DNA from: Acetanaerobacterium elongatum
GTDB lineage: Bacteria > Bacillota > Clostridia > Oscillospirales > Ruminococcaceae
Reading direction: 5' to 3'
NCBI RefSeq assembly: GCF_900103835.1
Contig: NZ_FNID01000030.1
Coordinates: forward strand, 1 to 36,449
Length of the DNA stretch: 36,449 nucleotides
Part shown: piece after piece, positions 25,975-31,824 of the stretch
Position numbering within the stretch: the stretch's first letter is position 1
Layout of the letters: every line of letters starts with the position of its first letter
Position numbers and translations under genes: made by a program
The notes under the pieces: model-generated
Databases searched by the model: none
What the model saw: the letters and a program-made list of their open reading frames with translations, nothing else
What the model was told of the DNA's origin: nothing

Positions 25975-26003
25975 TTGACAATTATAACGAAGAAAAGTAT
26001 AAT
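25975..26003 (+). promoter_or_regulatory. Consensus promoter of the tRNA gene
   Basis: TTGACA (25975-25980) and TATAAT (25998-26003) match the sigma-A consensus fully with a 17-bp spacer. The tRNA begins 22 bp after the -10 box. Confidence 0.92.
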
Positions 26004-26025
26004 ATATTTCGTCGCCTGTGAATAA

Positions 26026-26099
26026 TGCGGAATTGTGTAAAGGTAGCACGACAGACTCTGACTCTGTTTGTCTGGGTTCGAATCCTAGTTCCGCAACCA
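26026..26099 (+). tRNA. tRNA-Gln (anticodon CTG)
   Basis: The cloverleaf folds by eye: acceptor TGCGGAA with TTCCGCA, a short D arm (GTG/CAC), anticodon stem ACAGA/TCTGT with the seven-base loop CTCTGAC giving anticodon CTG, and a T arm with GGTTCGAATCC. The CCA end is encoded (26097-26099). It reads CAG glutamine codons. A consensus promoter lies before it and a 15-bp terminator after it. Confidence 0.95.
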
Positions 26100-26118
26100 G
26101 CATATATATTTGTTTTAT

Positions 26119-26152
26119 CACAGAAAAGTCTAAGTGATTAGGCTTTTTTGTG
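26119..26152 (+). terminator. Terminator of the tRNA gene
   Basis: A 15-bp stem (26119-26133 with 26138-26152, two G-T pairs) encloses the loop GTGA, with TTTTTT in the 3' arm. It is nearly the same as the hairpin at 27616-27649 and could act in both directions. Confidence 0.85.
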
Positions 26153-26252
26153 GTATAACGATTATAAACAGAAACAGTATATAAGTATAAACCTGCTCTT
26201 CAACACAATATAGAAATATAGCATAATAAACCGCCTTACATTAGGTCACATA

Positions 26253-26785
26253 ACACTAAGATGTCTTGGTGTTCTCCCCCGTCCGGGCAAGCTGCCCCCA
26301 TTGCGATGTCTGTGGCTAGGCAGAAGTATCATTATTTCACTGTGTGGATCATCGCAGACTTTCCAACCCGCTTCGACGGCTCATCACCCCCGCACACAGC
26401 TTAACAAGCTTATCATGCACTTTGGATAACAGGTTATCCACAATCGTGATGTTAGTTCCATTACGAAGTGCCTGCCATCGTTTTTCAAGGTGCTGAAATA
26501 CAATTCGGTTGCAGAATTGGCGTCTAGCTCATATCTGCAGCGGTCAGCAACTGATGTTGACAGTAATACAACACAGGTTGCTGGTGTATCTTGAACGCTA
26601 TAAGCGTTTCAAGCAAAAGAGAAGCCTTTCAGATGTCTTTTGAAGAGCAACATCTAAAAGGCTTGTTCAGGTATATGTTCTCGTGCTACAATAATAGCAC
26701 GCAAAACACCTTCCATAAGTCTTTAAGATGGTTCCTACATCTTATTGGCGTAAGCCTGTGCTCTGTTGGTAGCAGTGTACAGGCT
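26253..26785. other. ORF-poor block with many hairpins; possible structured RNA
   Basis: No convincing gene lies between 26153 and 26987. Within it at least nine local stems are seen: 26253-26272 (9 bp), CTGTGTG/CACACAG at 26340-26399, GGATAAC/GTTATCC at 26424-26439, CAATTC/GAATTG at 26501-26519, CAGCAAC/GTTGCTG at 26545-26583, 26590-26613, 26622-26664 (8+6 bp), CGTGCTA/TAGCACG at 26682-26701, TAAGATG/CATCTTA at 26724-26744 and AGCCTGT/ACAGGCT at 26753-26785. A plus-strand terminator follows at 26861, while a good promoter points into it from the right, so the strand is open. Two minus frames of 74 and 60 codons (26384-26608, 26349-26528) overlap each other without clear starts; a decayed coding remnant is the alternative. 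Confidence 0.4.
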
Positions 26786-26811
26786 ATGGGGGGATTTTGT
26801 TGATTAATTCG

Positions 26812-26840
26812 ATATTAGCATAAAGCTTTATGGAATGCAA
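26812..26840 (-). promoter_or_regulatory. Promoter candidate pointing into the hairpin-dense block
   Basis: Minus-strand TTGCAT (26835-26840) and TAATAT (26812-26817) are 17 bp apart, with TGC forming an extended -10. A transcript would start near 26805 and run left through the hairpin block, with the bidirectional hairpin at 26119-26152 as a possible end. Confidence 0.45.
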
Positions 26841-26860
26841 GAAAAATATGTAATTTATAC

Positions 26861-26891
26861 ATGTCCGCAGTTTTTTACTGCGGACATTTTT
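26861..26891 (+). terminator. Strong terminator after the hairpin-dense block
   Basis: A perfect 10-bp stem (ATGTCCGCAG with CTGCGGACAT) and a 7-nt loop are followed by TTTTTA. Flanking AATTTAT (26852) and ATAAATT (26896) extend it into a longer imperfect dyad. No plus-strand gene precedes it other than the tRNA, which has its own terminator; this supports a plus-strand non-coding transcript. Confidence 0.75.
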
Positions 26892-26900
26892 ATACATAAA

Positions 26901-26929
26901 TTGACATGGTAAATATGGGGGAGTATAAT
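26901..26929 (+). promoter_or_regulatory. Consensus promoter of the zinc-ribbon gene
   Basis: TTGACA (26901-26906) and TATAAT (26924-26929) with a 17-bp spacer match the consensus fully. The leader to the ATG at 26988 is about 50 nt. Confidence 0.85.
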
Positions 26930-26987
26930 ATTTTTAGTTGCATATTCCTGTACTGTTGTATAACGGCTATCTTATAAAGGTGAAGTT

Positions 26988-27404
26988 ATGAGACGTAAAT
27001 TGTTTTGTCAGTATTGCGGTGCTCCACTTACAGATGGTACTTGTTTTGAGTGTAAAAAGCTTATAAAAGAGTTACCAAGGCCAAAGTTTAAAGCCATCTT
27101 AGTTATTTGCTATTTAATATTGATTATCGAATATATATTTCTTTCATGGTTTAATTTTGTTGAGTTGAAAGAATCGGCAATATCTTTTTGGGGGACCACA
27201 TCATCAAGAAACCTATCCTCTGAAATGCCTATTGAGCACAACTATTTCCCCGATGCTTGCATAGGTGATCCCAAAACCAAAATATATCATAACAATGCAT
27301 TGGTCACCATGCTCAAAAAACAAGGTGTCACCGACATTGATTGGAATGTTTTGATTTTGCATTTAGTCTATTGCCTCCTTTTCTTTTTTCGCAGCATGAT
27401 ATAA
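26988..27404 (+). CDS. Zinc-ribbon membrane protein, probably 3'-truncated
   Basis: 138 residues. Two CxxC pairs (FCQYCGAPL and CFECKK) form a short zinc ribbon at residues 7-23. One membrane helix follows (about 35-55), then an outer segment. This layout is common in small Clostridia proteins of unknown role. AAAGGTGAAG precedes the ATG. The last 15 or so residues run across the end of an opposing ORF at 27363 and look unnatural (hydrophobic, Phe-rich), so the original C-terminus was probably replaced by a rearrangement near 27360. The gene is visibly AT-richer than its surroundings. Confidence 0.6.
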   Translation: MRRKLFCQYCGAPLTDGTCFECKKLIKELPRPKFKAILVICYLILIIEYIFLSWFNFVELKESAISFWGTTSSRNLSSEMPIEHNYFPDACIGDPKTKIYHNNALVTMLKKQGVTDIDWNVLILHLVYCLLFFFRSMI

Positions 27405-27620
27405 CTTGAGCGCCTCAACTATGATTTCCTCAACCTCTTTCTTGTTCTTGCCCACAAAGTATTCAGCAACTTCCTTACGCTCGGCAGCAGCTCTAAAAGC
27501 TTTGCTGATGGGGGAAGTGGGCTTCTTCTCCTTCGGGGTTCTGCCAAACACCTCGTCCAGTACGGATATCAGGATGCCTTGTTCTTCGCTGACTTTTGCG
27601 ACATACTTGTGAATTAACAA
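27363..27620 (-). pseudogene. 5'-truncated ORF remnant, unknown
   Basis: 85 codons are open, rich in Lys and Glu and strongly helical (RKEVAEYFVGKNKKEVEEII, ALKLYHAAKKEKE), which looks like real protein. There is no ATG, the first possible start is a TTG inside the hairpin at 27616-27649, and no ribosome site is present; an in-frame stop lies just before. I read it as the C-terminal end of a gene whose front was lost when the terminator sequence was joined to it. Family not recognised. Confidence 0.45.
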
Positions 27621-27649
27621 AAAAGCCTAAGTAATTAGGCTTTTTTGTT
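27616..27649. terminator. Second copy of the tRNA-type terminator
   Basis: A perfect 15-bp stem (27616-27630 with 27635-27649) with loop GTAA, and A-run/T-run arms that would work in both directions. Its core CTAAGT-ATTAGGCTTTTTTGT is shared with the tRNA terminator at 26119-26152. Confidence 0.8.
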
Positions 27650-27753
27650 TTATTCAAATCTCCTGTTTCCAACAGTCGACCCCGAAGTTTATGTAAACCT
27701 TCATTGAATTGTAAAATTCAAGCACCACAATAAACGTTTTATACATACTTTAA

Positions 27754-27966
27754 GTATCCTCAGGATGTGTGAAATTCATTTACACAACAAACATCATCGA
27801 GGGTTTCAACCGACGGCTACGAAAGGTGACAAGGCCAAGGTCGGTTTTTAAGACGGACGACAGCCTGCTGAAAATGCTGTATCCGGCGATGGTTGATATC
27901 ACGAAGATATAGACCGGGCGGCGGCAGGACTGCAGCATGATTCACGCCCGGCTGGCTGTATTCCTC
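27754..27966 (+). pseudogene. IS256-family transposase, C-terminal remnant
   Basis: The plus-strand frame shows IYTTNIIEGFNRRLRKVTRP, then SVFKTDDSLLKMLYPAMVDI, an in-frame TAG at 27910-27912, and TGRRQDCSMIHARLAVF. These match the conserved end of IS256 (mutator-type) transposases, where YTTNAIEGFNRQLRKVTK and WTGRRQDW are diagnostic; the stop has replaced the usual Trp before TGRRQD. Nothing of the N-terminal or central domains is present on the left. The gap 27650-27753 holds only a small TTGAATT/AATTCAA hairpin. Confidence 0.8.
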
Positions 27967-28092
27967 CGGGCTTTGGGTGTAACGCTCATCCTTAATATAG
28001 CGTTCAATCGGTGCTCCGCAAACCTTGTATTCGGGGTGCCCTGCCAGCCAAGCACAGATAGCATCGTAAGCATGGAAATGGTACCGTACACC
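27955..28092 (-). pseudogene. GyrI-like effector-domain remnant
   Basis: The minus-strand frame from 28092 reads HFHAYDAICAWLAGHPEYKV, then CGAPIERYIKDERYTQSPEE. This resembles the C-terminal part of GyrI-like small-molecule-binding domains found at the end of MerR and AraC regulators (AW.AE.G/HPEY..CG.P.E.Y). Both ends are lost: the front is missing right after a MerR-type promoter, and the tail runs into the IS256 remnant. It is probably a regulator gene deleted internally and cut by the insertion sequence. Confidence 0.5.
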
Positions 28093-28113
28093 TTACCATA
28101 ATGATAAAGTCAA
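28083..28113 (-). promoter_or_regulatory. Orphan MerR-type promoter with 19-bp spacer
   Basis: Minus-strand TTGACT (28108-28113) and TACGGT (28083-28088) are 19 bp apart, and the spacer holds the dyad TTATC/GGTAA. This is the second such promoter in the window. Its intact gene is gone; only the GyrI-like fragment follows. It overlaps the stop codon of the DUF5131 gene. Confidence 0.55.
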
Positions 28114-28859
28114 GTACTAATTTCAATTTCTTTAAAGCCATCCGGTGTATAGTCTATTCCGGCCTTCCCGGCTTGGGTGTGCTGAAATTTCCGTTCTATA
28201 TTGTATATCCTTTCGCCCTTCTTAAACCTTGCGCCGGTCTGTTTAAAGTGGAATGGAACATGCTGCTCTACACATTGCTGCCGCAGGCTCAACACCCAAT
28301 CGTAATCACACAGCCGTGCCTCACTGCCCGACTCGCCGCCTACCACGACACCGTCTATCCACGGGCCCAGATAGGGGGAGAGGTTTATCCCCTCCAGCAG
28401 CGGCTCGCAGATGATAATGCGGCTGCGGATAGGCAGCTTTATAAAGATAGGCAGTCGGTAATCGGCGCGTTCCTGATTCTCTGCCGTACAGCCGATTTGT
28501 ACATTGGGGTAGCCCTCGCCCCAGTCATCGGGCAGGCAATCGGCCAGACGGTCGATGCGTTTGGTTATGAACATGAACTTTAAATCATCGCGTTGTTTCA
28601 TCATCTGCCACGCCTCATCGCGCCACTCGTCAGCGTCGGCCAACAGAAAGTCGGATGTAAAGCAGGTATACACCAGCTCCCCGGAGGGGATTTTATACCC
28701 ACCCGACCGGTTCTTGCGCAGGGGGAGGTTGAAGTCTCCGGTTTTGGCAACCCTTGAGGCATCACGGTTGTGGCGCTCATCAGTACGGTACACATAGCAG
28801 TGTGCGCAACCCGCGCTCAGCTTATGGCAGCCGTGCCACAGGTTCCATACAACGGACAT
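28110..28859 (-). CDS. DUF5131 (phage Gp37/Gp68-like) protein
   Basis: 249 residues. The N-terminal SVVWNLWHGCHKLSAGCAHCY gives a Cys set (CX6CX2C) like that of radical-SAM-related iron-sulphur proteins. Further family blocks are VYTCFTSDFLLADADEWRD, FITKRIDRL, IGCTAENQERADYRL, ICEPLLEGI, VVVGGESG and the late FKQTGARF. Families of this type are common on phages and in bacterial chromosomes; the reaction is not established. TAAGGAGGG precedes the ATG. It neighbours remnants of mobile DNA and a flavodoxin, which could supply electrons, though no operon link is shown. Confidence 0.9.
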   Translation of the reverse strand: MSVVWNLWHGCHKLSAGCAHCYVYRTDERHNRDASRVAKTGDFNLPLRKNRSGGYKIPSGELVYTCFTSDFLLADADEWRDEAWQMMKQRDDLKFMFITKRIDRLADCLPDDWGEGYPNVQIGCTAENQERADYRLPIFIKLPIRSRIIICEPLLEGINLSPYLGPWIDGVVVGGESGSEARLCDYDWVLSLRQQCVEQHVPFHFKQTGARFKKGERIYNIERKFQHTQAGKAGIDYTPDGFKEIEIST

Positions 28860-28894
28860 ACCTTCCCTCCTTACTGGTTAACGTACTTGTAAAG

Positions 28895-29422
28895 CTATAG
28901 GCTTCCGGTTAGCTTATTCAGAGCAATGCAGAACTCGGCTATCGCCTGCTCGTTGATTCCTGCGGCGGGACCATGCTGCTTTACATACTCCTTCATAGCC
29001 ATCCGTTCAAAGGCATTCATACGCTCAGGTACAACATCCCCGCCAAGATGTGCATAGCTTGCTGCATGACTGTTAAGCGCAGCGGGCAACGCCTTACGCA
29101 GGTAGCCCTCATCCTCCTGGCTGGTTCCCACGCCACAGGTAAAAAGGGCCACCGGATGGCTTAAAAGCTCTTTTTCGTGCGCGGCACAAAACTTTTTAAA
29201 CGCGGAAATCGGCATGCCCATATACATGGCTGAACCTAATACTATTGTACCGTAGCCCGCCAGATTCACCTGTTTAACGTTTTGCTGCGAATCGGCTGAT
29301 ATCATTGTTCCTGTTTTACAATCGTAGCAAACCGCTGTTGCCTTTATTCCGGCCGCGATCTTTTGTGCGATTTTTTGGGTGGTGCCGTACTTACTTGCAA
29401 AAACAATCAACGCGTTACTCAT
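28895..29422 (-). CDS. Flavodoxin-domain protein
   Basis: 175 residues, flavodoxin fold. The FMN-phosphate loop is FASKYGTTQKIAQKIA near the N-terminus, followed by VLGSAMYMGMPISAFKKF and FTCGVGTSQEDEGYLRKAL. This form resembles HemG-like flavodoxins and small redox flavodoxins in Firmicutes. AGGAGG precedes the ATG. It lies 74 bp after the TetR gene on the same strand and is probably its target. Confidence 0.92.
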   Translation of the reverse strand: MSNALIVFASKYGTTQKIAQKIAAGIKATAVCYDCKTGTMISADSQQNVKQVNLAGYGTIVLGSAMYMGMPISAFKKFCAAHEKELLSHPVALFTCGVGTSQEDEGYLRKALPAALNSHAASYAHLGGDVVPERMNAFERMAMKEYVKQHGPAAGINEQAIAEFCIALNKLTGSL

Positions 29423-29496
29423 AGTGTCAATTTCCTCCTAGAGTTTATTGGGGGGTTAGGTTATTCTTTGGTCAGAAGCTTCCCGCAGCCTGCAAA

Positions 29497-30120
29497 TTAT
29501 TTTTTATCCGTATCCTCCAATTGAAAGTGCTCCAAAAACAGGTTGAGGTGTGCGGCCTGCTCGTCTTCATCTTTATAAAACTCCTGAGCCCCGCTGTCTA
29601 TCCGCAGGCTGTTTTCGTAAAAACGATAGATAAAGTAGGCGTGGTATTCCTTGGCAGCGAGCGTTGGGTTTATTTGTTTCATCCTTCCGCCGGATATCAT
29701 CGAGGTAAAATATTCTGTTAAGGCCTCGCGCGGCTTTTGAATGAGCTCAGTCAACAGCAGCAAGCGCACCGTTTTATTGGTAAACTGCTCCTTAACCAGA
29801 ATAGCTGAAATTTCCCGCAGCACTGGGTCTGTAAACATCCTTTCGGTACTGTTCATTGTACCGAGCAGATATTCTCTGGGTGGCAAACTGCGAAGCTCCT
29901 CGAAAGAAGGAAACACCTGGGAATTGAGCGCATCGCGGAAGTATTCCACCATCGCGGTAAGCAGCGATTCTTTACTGTCGTAATGATTATAGATAGAGGC
30001 GGCTTTAATCCCTACCTCTGCAGCAATCTCCCTCATGGTAACAGGGGCATAACCCTTTTGTGCAAAGAGCTTTACGGCGGTATAGAAGATTTTCTCCTTG
30101 TTTCCTGGTGCTTTGCGCAA
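29497..30120 (-). CDS. TetR-family repressor
   Basis: 207 residues. The helix-turn-helix is seen as TMREIAAEVGIKAASIYNHY, followed by a helical ligand domain. The start is a TTG at 30120 with AAAGGGG eight bases upstream; the ATG between them is in another frame. Its promoter carries a perfect operator in the spacer, so it is surely autoregulated, and it likely controls the downstream flavodoxin gene. Confidence 0.93.
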   Translation of the reverse strand: MRKAPGNKEKIFYTAVKLFAQKGYAPVTMREIAAEVGIKAASIYNHYDSKESLLTAMVEYFRDALNSQVFPSFEELRSLPPREYLLGTMNSTERMFTDPVLREISAILVKEQFTNKTVRLLLLTELIQKPREALTEYFTSMISGGRMKQINPTLAAKEYHAYFIYRFYENSLRIDSGAQEFYKDEDEQAAHLNLFLEHFQLEDTDKK

Positions 30121-30164
30121 AATCCCATCCCCTTTCAGTAATCAATATCATAGTAATTGACTGT

Positions 30165-30193
30165 ATTGTAAACTAACGCTGTTAGTTTGTCAA
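30165..30193 (-). promoter_or_regulatory. Promoter with TetR operator in its spacer
   Basis: Minus-strand TTGACA (30188-30193) and TACAAT (30165-30170) are 17 bp apart. The spacer 30171-30187 is AACTAAC-N3-GTTAGTT, a perfect dyad (extending one base into each box). A bound dimer would cover both promoter boxes. Confidence 0.88.
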
Positions 30194-30297
30194 GATTAAA
30201 TATTGAGGTTTATTCTCTTTTATTCAATTGTACTTGAAACTGCGTGCAAATCATGATAAACTGCGATGAAATAATACTCGACTTTGGAGGAAGACAG

Positions 30298-30915
30298 ATG
30301 AATAACCCTTGGAAAGAAGTATCGCTTAATGACTATGAGCGCCATATGATGCATAGCTCTGTATATCAAGCCCAGACATTAAATAATATTATGTATCATC
30401 AATTAAATGATTATAAAGCTACGAGGTTAATGATACTCGGTATCGCCGGAGGCAACGGCCTTAATCATGTTAATGTAAACGAACGGGAAAAAGTATATGG
30501 TGTTGACATAAATGCAGACTATCTGGAAGAATGTCAAAAACGATATCCCGATTTATCAGGCATTTTTGAACCAATCTGTGCAGATCTATGCAGCCGGGAT
30601 ACAACGCTTCCAAACGCCGAGTTGGTTATTGCCGATTTAGTGATAGAGTATATCGGATATGAGGCTTTTCAAAAGCAGATTGCAAAAATAAAGCCACACT
30701 ATGTATCCACAGTAATTCAGATTAATGAGGGAGCGGAATTTGTCTCTGAATCCCCCTACATTAAAGCTTTGGAAGTGCTGCAGCCTGTTCACCATCAAAT
30801 AGATATTCAGGGGCTTAATTCGACGATGGAATCAATTCTTTATATGAACACTTATACCGAAATAATTCCACTTGCTAACGGTAAAAAATTCGTACGGCTC
30901 GATTATAAATTCTGA
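30298..30915 (+). CDS. SAM-dependent methyltransferase
   Basis: 205 residues of the class I fold. Motif I is LMILGIAGGNGLNHV, followed by VYGVDINADYLEEC (ribose-binding acid) and ELVIADLVIEYIGYEAF. Substrate unknown. GGAGG lies seven bases before the ATG at 30298; the open frame starts 18 codons earlier. The gene is AT-richer than its neighbours and may have been acquired separately. Confidence 0.9.
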   Translation: MNNPWKEVSLNDYERHMMHSSVYQAQTLNNIMYHQLNDYKATRLMILGIAGGNGLNHVNVNEREKVYGVDINADYLEECQKRYPDLSGIFEPICADLCSRDTTLPNAELVIADLVIEYIGYEAFQKQIAKIKPHYVSTVIQINEGAEFVSESPYIKALEVLQPVHHQIDIQGLNSTMESILYMNTYTEIIPLANGKKFVRLDYKF

Positions 30916-30950
30916 TCTCTCACAATCCAAGCGCTAGAATCGTTTTCTAC

Positions 30951-30994
30951 TTAATTAAGGGTATCATCGTTAAGACGGTGATACCCTTAATTAA
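30951..30994. terminator. Bidirectional hairpin between convergent genes
   Basis: A 20-bp stem with one G-T pair (30951-30970 with 30975-30994) and a 4-nt loop TAAG. No long T-run follows, but the arms end in TTAATTAA. It separates the methyltransferase from the gene at 31101. Confidence 0.7.
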
Positions 30995-31100
30995 TACTAT
31001 ATTATATTTTACAGCTTACTTAAATGGCGGCTACGCAGCTTTACGCCGACTGAGCGCCTTAACATTCTATCATACAACTCAAAAAAACGGCCTAAAACCC

Positions 31101-31652
31101 TTAGTCTTCATTCACCCATGCGTCCAGCTTCTTCATAACTTCATCGTGAGTTTGGCTGCAGATAGAGGGAAGCTGATTGTTAAATGCAGCCCCGGCCTGC
31201 TGAAAGCCCTTTTCAATCGCCGCTTTAAGCGTTTCCAGCTTGGACTTATCGTTGCCGGAGATGGCTTTGGCAAACTCGACAATTCTGTCGCTAACCGCTT
31301 TTATGCCCCATTCGCCATCTTCTGAAATCGCCTGCTTGGCCTGAGTAACGACGTCTGTATCCATGGTGATTGCTTGCGCATTACCTTGGCTTGATATCAG
31401 CTTTAACACATAACTGCGCAGGTTTTCCTTAATCTTTGCTACCTCTTCTTCCAGCTTGCTGACGGTTGCACGGTCAACCTTTGCACCGGAAGGCTTTGAA
31501 TAAATGCCGGATGACACCGAGGATGTACTGATATTCAAGGTGTCTTTGGATGAGCTTTCTTCTTGCTGTACCGCCGTTGAAGCGTTTTTGCTTGCATTAC
31601 GGTTTGCTTGATAGTAAGCGGTAGCCTGATTTGCGGATATTCTATCAATCAT
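31101..31652 (-). CDS. Unknown protein, possibly flagellum-associated
   Basis: 183 residues. A Ser/Thr/Asn-rich start (residues 1-50, with DTLNISTSSVSSG) precedes a helical region (KLEEEVAKIKENLRSYVLKL) and a C-terminal block ETLKAAIEKGFQQAGAAF, then ELPSI-like NNQLPSICSQTHDEVMKKLD. I recall similar hypothetical proteins in motile Clostridia but cannot name the family. The start sequence MIDRISANQA and the Ser-rich DxLNIS stretch resemble small flagellar proteins of the FlgM type. AAGGAGGG precedes the ATG, and a flagellar-sigma-like promoter lies upstream. Confidence 0.75.
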   Translation of the reverse strand: MIDRISANQATAYYQANRNASKNASTAVQQEESSSKDTLNISTSSVSSGIYSKPSGAKVDRATVSKLEEEVAKIKENLRSYVLKLISSQGNAQAITMDTDVVTQAKQAISEDGEWGIKAVSDRIVEFAKAISGNDKSKLETLKAAIEKGFQQAGAAFNNQLPSICSQTHDEVMKKLDAWVNED

Positions 31653-31674
31653 TTACAATCCCTCCTTATTTCTA

Positions 31675-31701
31675 TTATCGGTTTTATTTGTATTAACTTA
31701 A
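31675..31701 (-). promoter_or_regulatory. Candidate SigD/FliA (sigma-28) promoter
   Basis: Minus-strand ACCGATAA (31675-31682) matches the FliA -10 GCCGATAA at seven of eight positions. TTAA (31698-31701) matches the -35 TAAA at three of four, with the normal 15-bp spacing. No sigma-A promoter of similar quality was seen. Confidence 0.55.
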
Positions 31702-31749
31702 GGAGTCATGCATGTTTCTAAAATAATTTGGTGTTTTTTGGTGTTTTAA

Positions 31750-31785
31750 GGGGATGCCGCAAAGTTTTCGTTTTGCAGCATCCCC
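31750..31785 (-). terminator. Hairpin after the CoA-disulfide reductase gene
   Basis: A 14-bp stem with one mismatch (GGGGATGC, GCAAA at 31750-31763 with 31772-31785) lies 40 bp after the stop. On the minus strand only TTAAAAC follows, so termination strength is moderate. Confidence 0.6.
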
Positions 31786-31824
31786 TGGATATATTTTTGC
31801 TTTTTAAGATATTATACTAACGGT

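Noticed and set aside
26026-26099. Attachment site of an integrated element at the tRNA 3' end
   Set aside because: No second copy of the tRNA 3' end was found and there is no integrase gene; only the terminator is repeated.
26349-26608. Two minus-strand open frames of 60 and 74 codons as genes
   Set aside because: They overlap in different frames, lack start signals and lie in a hairpin-rich block; kept only as an alternative reading of the region.
26591-26803. Plus-strand ORF of 70 codons
   Set aside because: It runs through at least four hairpins, has no clear ribosome site and shows no family resemblance.
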